Positions 24,407-32,108 of a stretch of 54,894 nt of DNA are shown in pieces. The stretch's first letter is position 1. Each line of letters opens with the position of its first letter. The translations under genes were made by a program, and so were the position numbers. The notes under the pieces are model-generated. The model saw only the letters and a program-made list of their open reading frames with translations, did no database searches and had not been told where the DNA came from. This stretch comes from Nitrospira sp. (GTDB lineage Bacteria; Nitrospirota; Nitrospiria; Nitrospirales; Nitrospiraceae). Where the stretch lies: contig JARFPM010000026.1 of NCBI GenBank assembly GCA_030444405.1, positions 1 through 54,894 of the forward strand. The letters are read 5' to 3'.

Positions 24407-25166
24407 AGGCGGACATTTGGAGAGGCAGGCCTTTCAATAATTGAGCTTTTTTCGTCCTCATGAGCTCCCGCTGCTCATCTGATGGGAAATGGGGGCCGCG
24501 CTTCGTCGATGGGAAGCGGCTTTCGAATCGTTCGATGTTCTCAAGCGCTTCAGCCTCTTCTCCGGCACGAAGCAACAACTGCGTGAGTCGGAGGTAGGCG
24601 GGAACCAGAAACATCAGATGTCGCACTTCTTTCCCCTCGTTGACCACATACCGATAGCCTTCGATCGAGACCTCTTGATTGATCTTTTCATAGCTGAAGG
24701 CCTCGATCAGATGAACCCCCAGCCGATCCGTGTCGATGCAGCGTTCCCACTGCCCGTTCACCAAGGCCCGCACTTCTTCCGAAGACAACTGGATGCCCCC
24801 CTTTTTGGCATTGTTGCGGAGGTGCTCCAACACGCCTCTCGCTTCCAACCAAGCTCCGTACAGTCCAACCAATACCCCGATACAGGGCGTCGGTCGTTGA
24901 CACTTCCCGGTAAACGGCAAAAATTTCTTCTTCGCCACCTGGGAAGGTAAGAAGACGCGCCCGTGCGATGCCGAACACACCGCACAGACATGGTCGTCGT
25001 GAGGAGTCACGTAGACATACATGCGAATACCGGAACGATCGAAGATATCGACGGCCATGATGCGCCCGGCCATGATTTGGATCTGGTAGTATTGCCACAC
25101 GACGAGAAGTCCAAGAATGGCCACCAGGTAGACCGTGACGTCAGGAGATTCCCACCCTTCAAGCAT
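24405..25166 (-). CDS. Membrane-anchored protein with a four-cysteine putative zinc site, unknown function
   Basis: I do not recognise the family. The 253-residue protein has one N-terminal transmembrane helix (residues about 11-27). Then comes DHVCAVCSASHGRVF, with C61 and C64, and KCQRPTPCIG, with C89 and C95, which would make a plausible four-Cys zinc or redox site. The CxxC-GR-KC context resembles the small metal-binding modules at the ends of phage head-morphogenesis proteins, but that may be coincidence. The last about 60 residues look alpha-helical and TPR-like (LRLTQLLLRAGEEAEALENIERF). The ATG is preceded by GGAGGGGA. Confidence 0.65.
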   Translation of the reverse strand: MLEGWESPDVTVYLVAILGLLVVWQYYQIQIMAGRIMAVDIFDRSGIRMYVYVTPHDDHVCAVCSASHGRVFLPSQVAKKKFLPFTGKCQRPTPCIGVLVGLYGAWLEARGVLEHLRNNAKKGGIQLSSEEVRALVNGQWERCIDTDRLGVHLIEAFSYEKINQEVSIEGYRYVVNEGKEVRHLMFLVPAYLRLTQLLLRAGEEAEALENIERFESRFPSTKRGPHFPSDEQRELMRTKKAQLLKGLPLQMSA

Positions 25167-25408
25167 CAGCGCTCCCCTCCACCCTCGGTTTCATTTTGAT
25201 AAACCATGCCAACTCTCCGCCAGGTCGTCTAAAAAGCTAGTTTTCTCACATGGGTATGGAACTGTATCGGTTAATGCTTTAGAGCACTTGATCTTCCCTA
25301 TTCCCTCTAAGACATCATTTTTCCTTTCTACAGGAAGCTGGCAGGTATCCTGCAAGGATCGAATTGCTTGGAGGCGCGACTCATGATGCCAAAAGAGAGG
25401 AGGCTGCG

Positions 25409-25780
25409 ATGGGTTTGACGGTACTACTGATGATCGCTCTCTACGGGTTTTCGCTTTTGTGGGCCATTCCAGCCTCCGCTCAACATGGGAGTGGCCGGCA
25501 GGACGCGGCCAGCATCCTGAACGGCATGCCCCCTGACACCCTGGCAAAGGTGCGATCCCTAGCACAGATCCTCCAACAGGGCCTCAAAGACGGGCAAATC
25601 TCGGATGCCGAGATTCAACAAGGCTTGACGTCCGGAGAACTTGGAGAAAGGTTGAAACAGCTGAGCCCAGAGGCCGCTCAGCTCCTTGAAGAGATCACTG
25701 ACGCCTCGCGGCAGGGGAAGGGACCAGGAGAAGAAAGCTTGATGCCATTGATGGGAGGATTGGGCATCTCGCCGAATTAA
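25409..25780 (+). CDS. Small secreted protein of unknown function
   Basis: A 123-residue protein with a clear signal peptide (hydrophobic residues about 3-20, cleavage near ASAQ). It then has a polar, helical sequence rich in Gln, Leu and Glu (IQQGLTSGELGERLKQLSPEAAQLLEEI). The ATG at 25409 has AGAGGAGG six bases upstream, so it is preferred to the longer frame. It stands alone with about 240 bases of AT-richer sequence before it, in which I see no firm promoter. No family is recognised. Confidence 0.65.
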   Translation: MGLTVLLMIALYGFSLLWAIPASAQHGSGRQDAASILNGMPPDTLAKVRSLAQILQQGLKDGQISDAEIQQGLTSGELGERLKQLSPEAAQLLEEITDASRQGKGPGEESLMPLMGGLGISPN

Positions 25781-25824
25781 CCCCACGGGAATACCCGAGT
25801 GACTTCGCGGGAACTAATGAGAGT

Positions 25825-26157
25825 ATGATATCAAATATGATGGACAACCCCTCCTCCATGAGTCGCGCAGACAAGCTGGCTCTCATCACGCCATGGATCA
25901 ACCCCGAAGAACGGATCACCGTGCAGTTTGAGGATCAAAGAGATATCAACGCCGAAGTGCTCGACTGCACTGAACGGTTAGTGGATGTGAAGTTGGAAAC
26001 CACCGTGCCTCATCTGCAACAGAAACTGTCGATCCCGCTCAGCGAGGTCGAAGTCTCAGAAGATCTCAGCCACTATACACGTGACCCCGACAAGCCGTTA
26101 CAATTTAAACGGCTGCTGTTGATCATCAAGAGCAAGCGCCCGCCCATTGTGTATTGA
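25825..26157 (+). CDS. Small cytoplasmic protein of unknown function
   Basis: A 110-residue protein with no signal or membrane segment. Residues about 27-95 alternate short strands (ITVQFEDQRDINAEVLDCTE, then VDVKLETTVPHLQQKLSIPLSEVEVSED), which resembles a small beta-barrel such as PilZ or an Sm-like fold, but no PilZ RxxxR or DxSxxG motif is present. It follows the secreted-protein gene by 45 bases on the same strand. I cannot assign a function. Confidence 0.6.
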   Translation: MISNMMDNPSSMSRADKLALITPWINPEERITVQFEDQRDINAEVLDCTERLVDVKLETTVPHLQQKLSIPLSEVEVSEDLSHYTRDPDKPLQFKRLLLIIKSKRPPIVY

Positions 26158-26215
26158 GAAGCTACGCGATTTCAAAGGATTGGTTGCCCAAAACTCGACG
26201 CTGCGCGGCCAGATA

Positions 26216-26232
26216 AAGGTATCCGACACCTT
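26216..26232. repeat. REP-like palindrome
   Basis: The 17 bases AAGGTATCCGACACCTT form an imperfect palindrome with AAGGT and ACCTT ends. It looks like a degenerate REP element of the kind mobilised by REP-associated tyrosine transposases. Only one copy was found, and no transposase gene is nearby. Confidence 0.45.
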
Positions 26233-26255
26233 AAAGTTGTTCTCGCAGTATTCAT

Positions 26256-26276
26256 TTGTCAATACAGGATTGACAA
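26256..26276. repeat. Perfect 8-bp inverted repeat
   Basis: TTGTCAAT (26256-26263) pairs with ATTGACAA (26269-26276) around a five-base loop. It lies between convergent genes and has no U tract, so it may be a weak bidirectional terminator or an operator. Confidence 0.5.
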
Positions 26277-26317
26277 CGTTCACTTATTCCAGGGGTTGCA
26301 ACTCAAATGTTCCCTAG

Positions 26318-27616
26318 CTATGGGTATGGGGTCCGAATCTTATAAAATCCCCAATCGTCACTGTCCATAAAGGCCGATTCCATAAGAGCCCCAAGCCCAA
26401 GAGTAACGATCTTCGTTACTTTTGGCATGCCAATCCTATACCTGGTCCACTCGCTGACTCGGATTCTTCCGTCCTTTACAAATCGAACCCGGACTGACCA
26501 ATCATAAATAGTCGCGGGCTTCAGAGACCTTTCCAGGGTATGGCTATTTTCCTGAAGACCTTCGCGTTCGTAAGCGACCTCTCCAAGCTGTGGCCTGCCG
26601 CTGCTGCTACTCGTGGACTCTCTAGATTTCCACAGTCTTAGATCATACGTCACGTCATTTCCCATGAAGTATCCCCACTGGAAAGTAGGACGCAGGGAGT
26701 CCACCAGAATGGGAATAGGATAGGGGCCTGGTTGAATCTGGGAAGGTGAGGTGAGTCCTCTGAGGTAGAAGCTAAAGCCATGCCCGGGTCCAAATAAGGG
26801 AAACATCTCCTCCCGCTCATCGAACTCGTATTTGGTAAAGTAGTCTATGAGAATTTTTTCGCTTAGCCGGCGAGAGGCTCGGGGAAGTTCATCACGGAAG
26901 CGCCGCGCCTGGTCCTCTGTCCACTCCTCTACGGAATGAACGTCGCCCAAATCTTCGAGTACGACCCGATCATCAAGAACGGCTTGGTCGGAGGTCCGCA
27001 TAAGGCGGAGACGAACGGACAACCCCACCCGCCGGGGCGGGTCGAATTCATAGCTGGTGGGAAGCAGATTGACCACCGGCCGTTCGAGTATCAAAAGGGT
27101 GTCGAACGGCTCTTGGAGCGCACCTGTCTCCGGGTGAGTTTGCTCGCTGGCGACGGGAGTGCGCGCGATGACATCCATTGGATAGCCCCACGTCTTGGCA
27201 TTGGCCACGAGAGTACTCGCCAGCAAGTTGGACAGCTCGGCCTCGGTAATAGCCTGGACCAACATCCGTTTTGCATCGTTGGGCAGCGTCTCTGAGCCGG
27301 CCTGAAACGCCCCATAGATAGAGCCTCCCACGGCTCCAGCTGCTGCCAAAACGGGGATACAGAGAATGGCTCCAATATAACAAATGACTCCCAGACCACC
27401 GAGAGCAGAGCCACGTGCAGCCCCTTTCCCCATGCTGCTGAGCCATCCCCTTCGGGAATCCTCCATGGATTGCTTTTGCCCCTCCTCTACCACGACGCCG
27501 ATATGCTGCATGTTCTTCTGAAGCGACTCTGACAGGATGGGGCCTGTGGTGTGCGCACAGCCTTGATGAACAACAAGGACCACCGCGATACAGAGTATGA
27601 GAATAGGGTTCCGCAT
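26318..27616 (-). CDS. Putative lipoprotein with glycine-zipper segment, unknown function
   Basis: A 432-residue protein. A lipoprotein signal peptide ends in the lipobox VHQGC at residue about 20. Residues about 63-110 are a Gly/Ala-rich hydrophobic stretch (GSALGGLGVICYIGAI, then AGAVGGSIYGAF), like a glycine zipper, probably membrane-inserted. The middle contains an adhesin-like or domain-of-unknown-function region with YDLRLWKS near residue 325. The C-terminal part (TFQWGYFMGNDVTYDL, ATIYDWSVRVRF) is a fibronectin-III-like beta sandwich. No enzyme motif is seen. Base composition is more AT-rich than the flanking operons, which suggests an accessory gene. Confidence 0.6.
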   Translation of the reverse strand: MRNPILILCIAVVLVVHQGCAHTTGPILSESLQKNMQHIGVVVEEGQKQSMEDSRRGWLSSMGKGAARGSALGGLGVICYIGAILCIPVLAAAGAVGGSIYGAFQAGSETLPNDAKRMLVQAITEAELSNLLASTLVANAKTWGYPMDVIARTPVASEQTHPETGALQEPFDTLLILERPVVNLLPTSYEFDPPRRVGLSVRLRLMRTSDQAVLDDRVVLEDLGDVHSVEEWTEDQARRFRDELPRASRRLSEKILIDYFTKYEFDEREEMFPLFGPGHGFSFYLRGLTSPSQIQPGPYPIPILVDSLRPTFQWGYFMGNDVTYDLRLWKSRESTSSSSGRPQLGEVAYEREGLQENSHTLERSLKPATIYDWSVRVRFVKDGRIRVSEWTRYRIGMPKVTKIVTLGLGALMESAFMDSDDWGFYKIRTPYP

Positions 27617-27630
27617 CGATTACTGATGGG

Positions 27631-27825
27631 TCAGTAATAGTGAATGCCTGTCAACGCGCCCGTCGACTCAGGATTGTTGAAGCTGTTCGAAAAGGGAACC
27701 CATCCTTGACCCGCCACATACCATTCTCCTTGTGCCGGGGGACTGCAGAGCACGAGGGCGAGCAATCCCATAGGCACAACGCTCCATCGAGCAAACGACT
27801 TTGAGTATCTGTTGCCGCACCACAT
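27631..27825 (-). pseudogene. Truncated outer-membrane beta-barrel protein, N-terminal remnant
   Basis: Only about 64 residues remain: a signal peptide (core MGLLALVLCS, cleavage near AQG), then EWYVAGQGWVPFSNSFNN, which is like the first strand and turn of OmpW/porin-type barrels that begin EWYVxG. A stop codon follows HYY, 15 bases before the next gene. No barrel continuation is seen in other frames. I read this as a barrel gene cut down by a deletion, although a genuine small secreted protein cannot be excluded. The start at 27825 (GGA just upstream) gives a compact signal peptide; a frame to 27858 also exists. Confidence 0.5.
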
Positions 27826-27945
27826 TTTTTCCGGTCTTTCCACTGGTAATGAGGCCACCCATGCTTCAAGACCTGGCTGGAATGATAGAAACGCAAGAAT
27901 CTTGCCTGGCTACAGCGTGTTGCGCAAATGCAAGTATATTGCGAT

Positions 27946-27957
27946 CACTTGCAAGTG
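27946..27957. repeat. Perfect 12-bp palindrome CACTTGCAAGTG
   Basis: A perfect palindrome with similar half-sites nearby (TGCAAGTA at 27930 and TTGCGCAA at 27920). It could be an operator for an unseen regulator, but nothing shows which gene it would serve. Confidence 0.4.
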
Positions 27958-28260
27958 CGAGAATATGTAGGCAGGCAGATTATTGTGAAAGATGTGGCAA
28001 TTGGCGACAGGTCACAGCCCATACAGACGGGCGTATGGCAACACTTCAACTGCTTTCATTTGGCTTCAGACCACCTAGGTTAGATGAATACCAAGGCTTC
28101 CGATTTCCGATTACAATGTTGGGGTACTATGAGAATAATGTGGGCTCGATGCCTCTTTCGCCACTCTTACCCAACACAGCTCCTAACCAGCTTCGGCTTG
28201 CAAGTAGCATAAGGCGATCATCAACCCCTATGCACGGCGTGGCAAGGCCCCGTGTCCTCC

Positions 28261-28330
28261 ACCAGCTAGATGTACCGTTATGGTGCGATACGGTAAGAGA
28301 ACCGTACTGCGGTTAGCCGCATCACCTGGT
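28261..28330 (+). ncRNA. Possible structured RNA or attenuator-like fold
   Basis: GGTG (28282-28285) and CACC (28323-28326) enclose two hairpins: TACGGT-aagaga-ACCGTA (28289-28306) and TGCGG-ttag-CCGCA (28308-28321). The first TACGGT can instead pair with TACCGT at 28273-28278, so the region has mutually exclusive stems. No promoter, terminator or downstream plus-strand gene is evident, so it may equally be a DNA element. Confidence 0.3.
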
Positions 28331-28581
28331 CAACAACCCCCTCGTCGGCACAGCGACGTTGGCGACGACAGCGGAGGACGTCCCGGGGTGACAACGATGA
28401 TCGTCCGTGCCATTCGTATTTGAACGGGCCTTGGGATAGGTTAGACCCGCTGATAAATCGATTGCATCCTCTTTTGAAACTGTAGGAAATTTTGGTACCG
28501 GTGCCCGAGTGTTTTCGGAAAGAAAATTCCTAGGATTAAGAGCCAGTTCAACTGCTCCAGCCTGACGCGCTCATTGCCCCC

Positions 28582-28845
28582 TCACGATCGCTTCCCTTGT
28601 TCCTCCGAAGCATTCGCCGCACCCGGCACAGCATCGCTGCTCTCTCCTTGCTCAGGCGAGGTCGGAGACTTAGGTGTCTGACTTTCTCGATGTTCAGAAA
28701 TGAGTGCCGCAGTGATGAGCAGCTGGATGCCGATAAGGAGAAAGAACAAGGCTCCCTTGTACTGCCCGGACTGCTCGGCAATCGAGAACCGGTGCGCGGC
28801 GAGGAGAAGACAGAGCGCCGAGCAGAGGAACAGGAACATTCTCAT
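28582..28845 (-). CDS. Small two-helix membrane protein of unknown function
   Basis: An 87-residue protein. An N-terminal hydrophobic stretch (MFLFLCSALCLLLAA) and a second one (ALFFLLIGIQLLITAALI) predict two membrane helices, followed by a polar tail rich in Ser, Glu and Pro. No family is recognised. It lies upstream of the non-coding region and 115 bases from the end of the M23 peptidase gene, on the same strand. Confidence 0.55.
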   Translation of the reverse strand: MRMFLFLCSALCLLLAAHRFSIAEQSGQYKGALFFLLIGIQLLITAALISEHRESQTPKSPTSPEQGESSDAVPGAANASEEQGKRS

Positions 28846-28960
28846 ACCGAAGCCTCATCTCCCAGGGGCGCGACAGATAGGGTGAGACAGAGAGTATGCG
28901 TGGGACGGGACAAGGTCAATTGGAAATCATACGCACGGCAGGAACAGAAACCGGTCGAAA

Positions 28961-29956
28961 TTACTGTGCAGCCCCCCCCATACTGGACCCAGGATCGGTG
29001 ACTGACACGGGTGCTGCCGATTGCAGGTTCCCGTTGAAGGGAAGATCTAACAGGGCATAGGGGTTGACTCGCGCACCGTTGAGTTTCACGCCCCAATGGA
29101 GATGAGGACCGGTGGCCCGACCGGTCGCCCCCACTTTCCCGAGGATCTGCCCAGCTTTTACCTGATCGCCGTCCTTGACCCGCACCTCGGACAGATGGAA
29201 ATACATCGAATAGAAACCCAACCCGTGGTCCAGAAACACGCCCTTCCCAGAAAAGAAATGATCGACGGTGAGCCGGACGATGCCATCATTCGTCGCTACA
29301 ACATCAGTGCCAAGCGGCGCACTGATATCTTCCCCGTTGTGCGGATTCCGCGGCTGGCCATTCATAACTCTGACGCTGCCGAAGATTCCGGTTCGCTTGC
29401 CGCTCACCGGCTCCACGAAACCGGACTGCCATAGCCTTGCCGGCGAATCGCTGGCCAGTGCCGTTTTCACCTGTTCTTGCTCCGCCTTCCAACGGGCCAA
29501 ACTCTTGTCGTCAAGATCGACCTTGTCTTTAGGCAACGTGAGATGCTCGACGTGAAATTTCTCTTTGACGACTGCTACGCTGTAGCGGACGGTGCGACTC
29601 TGCTCACCGGCCTTCAGCTCGACAGTCAGTTCATGAATCCCCGGTTCGTCCTGCAGGTCTATCCCGAGCAATCCAACAAATCCTTTTGGCTCGTCAAGTC
29701 CTGTCTCACGAAAGAAACGAATGGAACGTCCGAGGAATGTTCCATGCACAGTCGCAGCTGAATCACCAGTCGGCACTTTGACGACGATAATGTGTCCCTG
29801 TTTTCCACTATAGTGGCCATTCGCACCTTGACCGGTCGGTAATGCCCCGGCAAAGAGATCGCCCGGGAGATAAACGGCGAGCAGCATGGCAATGCCAAGT
29901 AGGCACCGCGCCGGCAGAGTACATTGTGGATAATGCAGATCCAGCCTCGGCTTCAT
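28961..29956 (-). CDS. M23 (LytM) family metallopeptidase
   Basis: A 331-residue secreted protein. A signal peptide covers residues about 15-36. The N-terminal part is beta-rich and resembles domains in front of other M23 enzymes (HIIVVKVPTGDSAATVHGTFLGRSIRFF). The C-terminal LytM domain has the zinc-ligand motif HNGEDISAPLGTDVVA, plus DHGLGFYSMYFHLS and GPHLHWGV (HxH). Such enzymes cut peptidoglycan cross-links in the periplasm. All zinc ligands look present, so it is probably active. The ATG at 29956 overlaps the pafA stop as ATGA, which places it as the last gene of the proteasome operon. Confidence 0.9.
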   Translation of the reverse strand: MKPRLDLHYPQCTLPARCLLGIAMLLAVYLPGDLFAGALPTGQGANGHYSGKQGHIIVVKVPTGDSAATVHGTFLGRSIRFFRETGLDEPKGFVGLLGIDLQDEPGIHELTVELKAGEQSRTVRYSVAVVKEKFHVEHLTLPKDKVDLDDKSLARWKAEQEQVKTALASDSPARLWQSGFVEPVSGKRTGIFGSVRVMNGQPRNPHNGEDISAPLGTDVVATNDGIVRLTVDHFFSGKGVFLDHGLGFYSMYFHLSEVRVKDGDQVKAGQILGKVGATGRATGPHLHWGVKLNGARVNPYALLDLPFNGNLQSAAPVSVTDPGSSMGGAAQ

Positions 29957-31347
29957 CGATAAAACCGCCCTCCGGACACTTGAGAAATCAGTTCCTCCAC
30001 CCGTCGATTCACCGCACTGAAGGGGTCCATGCAGAGGATGGTTTCCTCCCAATATCCGTTTAGCTTCAGATACGTCCAATCCACTGTATAGGATCGATTC
30101 TTGGCCCGCGCGAATCGAATGAAATCCCCTCGGACCTTGGCTCTTGTCGTCTGAGGTGGGGTGGACATTGCCCGCTGGACCGCCTCCTCTTCGACAACCC
30201 GTTCGATGAGCCCTCGAGACTCCATCAGGTAATACAACCCTCTCGTCCGCTTCACGTCATGGAACTGCAAATCCAGGAGGAATACCCTCGGATCGTCCCA
30301 CCCGCAATTTTTCTTATCTACGTAGGATTGGATCAGATGCTTCTTCGTGACCCAATCGACCTGATGGGTAAGTTGCATCGGATCTTCTTCCAGCTGCTGG
30401 AGCATCCGCTCCCACTTGTCGTACACATCGTCGAGGATGGGTTCGTGCGCCTGTTGATTCAGGTACTCTCTGGCCCGCTTGAGATAGGCGAGTTGAATTT
30501 CAATGGCGGTCATCTGCCGGCCATCATCGAGTTTCACTCTTTTCTTCAGCGTCGGATCCCGCGAGACCTCTCGAATCGCCTTGACAGGATCCTCGAGTTC
30601 CAACCCATGAACCGTGCACCCCTCTTCGACCATCGACAAGACAAGCGCGGCCGTCCCCACTTTAAGGTAGGTGGCATACTCCGACATGTTGGAATCCCCG
30701 ACGATGATATGGAGGCGCCGATACCGTTCAGCGTCCGAATGGGGCTCGTCGCGGGTATTGATGATGCTTCGGGAAGATGTCGTCGACGAGGACGTCTTCT
30801 CGTGAATATGTTGCGCACGCTGCGAGATGAAATACTGCGGCTTTCCCGATACTTTTAATACTTTTCCTGCCCCGCTGAACACCTGCCTGGTCACGAAAAA
30901 CGGGATCAACTGTTCGGTGACTTTCCAAAAATCGACGTCGCGGCGCATAAGGAAGTTCTCGTGGCATCCGTAGGTATTCCCCAGGGAATCCGTATTATTC
31001 TTGAAAATGTAGATTTCCCCGGATAATCCCTCCTCTCGAAGCCGTTCCTCCGCCGCCGGCAAACAGGCTTCCAACAATCGCTCCCCCGCTTTATCGTGGA
31101 CCACGAGGTCCAGGATATTGTCGCACTCCGGCGTAGAGTACTCAGGATGACAGCCGGTATCCTGATAAAAGCGCGCTCCGTTGACCAAGAATGCGTTCGA
31201 AGGCCAGCTGTTCGGAATCAGCCCTTCAAAGATATACCCCAAGACTTTTTCCATGGGGAGATAGATGCGGCCGTTGGGGGAAAAGATGAGACCGTATTCG
31301 TTCTCGAGGCCGTAAATCCGTTGTTTCATAGGACCGGCAGACATCAT
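29953..31347 (-). CDS. pafA: Pup ligase family protein PafA
   Basis: PafA ligates the C-terminal Glu of a ubiquitin-like modifier (Pup or UBact) to substrate lysines for proteasomal degradation, using ATP, in the cytoplasm. The 464-residue protein belongs to the carboxylate-amine/glutamine synthetase-like fold and closely matches the actinobacterial family: IYGLENEYGLIFSPNG at the N-terminus, YSTPECD, IFKNNTDSLGNTYGCHENFL, IINTRDEPHSDAERYRRLHIIVGDSNMSE, and PPQTTRAKVRGDFIRFA, ending near FTVDW-like YTVDWTYLKLNGY. The sequence ENEYG, rather than ETEFG, and its similarity to PafA separate it from Dop. Start ATG at 31347 has GAAGG six bases upstream. It follows prcA by 72 bases. Confidence 0.93.
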   Translation of the reverse strand: MMSAGPMKQRIYGLENEYGLIFSPNGRIYLPMEKVLGYIFEGLIPNSWPSNAFLVNGARFYQDTGCHPEYSTPECDNILDLVVHDKAGERLLEACLPAAEERLREEGLSGEIYIFKNNTDSLGNTYGCHENFLMRRDVDFWKVTEQLIPFFVTRQVFSGAGKVLKVSGKPQYFISQRAQHIHEKTSSSTTSSRSIINTRDEPHSDAERYRRLHIIVGDSNMSEYATYLKVGTAALVLSMVEEGCTVHGLELEDPVKAIREVSRDPTLKKRVKLDDGRQMTAIEIQLAYLKRAREYLNQQAHEPILDDVYDKWERMLQQLEEDPMQLTHQVDWVTKKHLIQSYVDKKNCGWDDPRVFLLDLQFHDVKRTRGLYYLMESRGLIERVVEEEAVQRAMSTPPQTTRAKVRGDFIRFARAKNRSYTVDWTYLKLNGYWEETILCMDPFSAVNRRVEELISQVSGGRFYR

Positions 31348-31419
31348 GAAAGGCCTTCAGACAGATTACACCCCGTTTTGTGGATCTTCAACAAAGGAAG
31401 CCTCTACGAAAGGCAGAGG

Positions 31420-32106
31420 TCAGGGAGAGAGGATGAGTCGAACGTCGGCAATCGATACCCGGCGAAACTTTCGGCCGGCACGGGTTCGGTCCAAGACCGC
31501 GACTTCCAACCCTTCCGGCTGCAGCTTTTGATTGGCTGTCTGCTCCAGCGCCGTGACACACAGCTTCAGTGCAGCGTCCAAGGACGGCGCCTGGCTGGGA
31601 CTTTTTTCCTTCAACACGGTTTGTACCGCCTCAGACCTGCCGCCGATCACCGCAAAGTTCTTCTCGTCGATGATGCTGCCGTCAAAGGATATGCGATAGA
31701 TTTCGTTCGGGTAATTGTTGGTACCAGCCTGCACCACAAGGATCTCCACCTCAAGTGGCTTCATTTCCTGACTGAATACGGTCCCAAGGCTTTGAGAATA
31801 CCCGTTCGCCAGAGAGCGGCCCGTGACGTCTTCGCGGCTGTACATGAACCCTTTGAGGTCAGCGTGACGGATTCCCGCCTTTCGAAGGTTCTCAAACTCG
31901 CTGTACTTGCCGGCTCCCGCAAACGCGATGTTGTCGTAGATCTCGGAAACTTTGTGCAGCGAGGCGCTCGGATTGTCCGCCGTCAACAGAATGCCGTCGA
32001 CATACTCCATCGCGATGATCGAGCGGCCCTTGGCAATCCCCTTCTTGGCATACTCAGCCTTATCCTGCATCATCTGTTCTGGGGACACGTAATAGGGCAT
32101 CGGCAT
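31420..32106 (-). CDS. prcA: 20S proteasome alpha subunit
   Basis: PrcA forms the outer heptameric rings of the 20S core and docks the ATPase. The 228-residue protein matches the actinobacterial subunit: PYYVSPEQMMQDKAEYAKKGIAKG at the N-terminus (the gate-forming segment), ADNPSASLHKVSEIYDNIAFAGAGK, YSREDVTGRSLANGYSQSLGTVF and LEVAVLDRTRAGRKFRRV. The frame continues upstream of the ATG at 32106 but overlaps prcB; this ATG is two bases after the prcB stop and has GGGAG eight bases upstream. prcB is directly upstream and pafA downstream. Confidence 0.95.
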   Translation of the reverse strand: MPMPYYVSPEQMMQDKAEYAKKGIAKGRSIIAMEYVDGILLTADNPSASLHKVSEIYDNIAFAGAGKYSEFENLRKAGIRHADLKGFMYSREDVTGRSLANGYSQSLGTVFSQEMKPLEVEILVVQAGTNNYPNEIYRISFDGSIIDEKNFAVIGGRSEAVQTVLKEKSPSQAPSLDAALKLCVTALEQTANQKLQPEGLEVAVLDRTRAGRKFRRVSIADVRLILSP

Positions 32107-32108
32107 AA

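Larger units (their letters stand above)
27826..28581. other. Long non-coding accessory region
   Basis: About 750 bases without a credible gene. Open frames here have no family resemblance and unusual composition. The region holds the palindromes TTGCGCAA (27920-27927) and CACTTGCAAGTG (27946-27957), and a branched fold near 28261-28330. The AT-richer composition and the neighbouring truncated gene suggest an area of past insertion or deletion. Confidence 0.55.

Noticed and set aside
27801-28316. A 171-residue plus-strand open frame
   Set aside because: The sequence has many Cys and no recognisable pattern, overlaps the truncated barrel gene on the other strand and lacks a ribosome-binding site.
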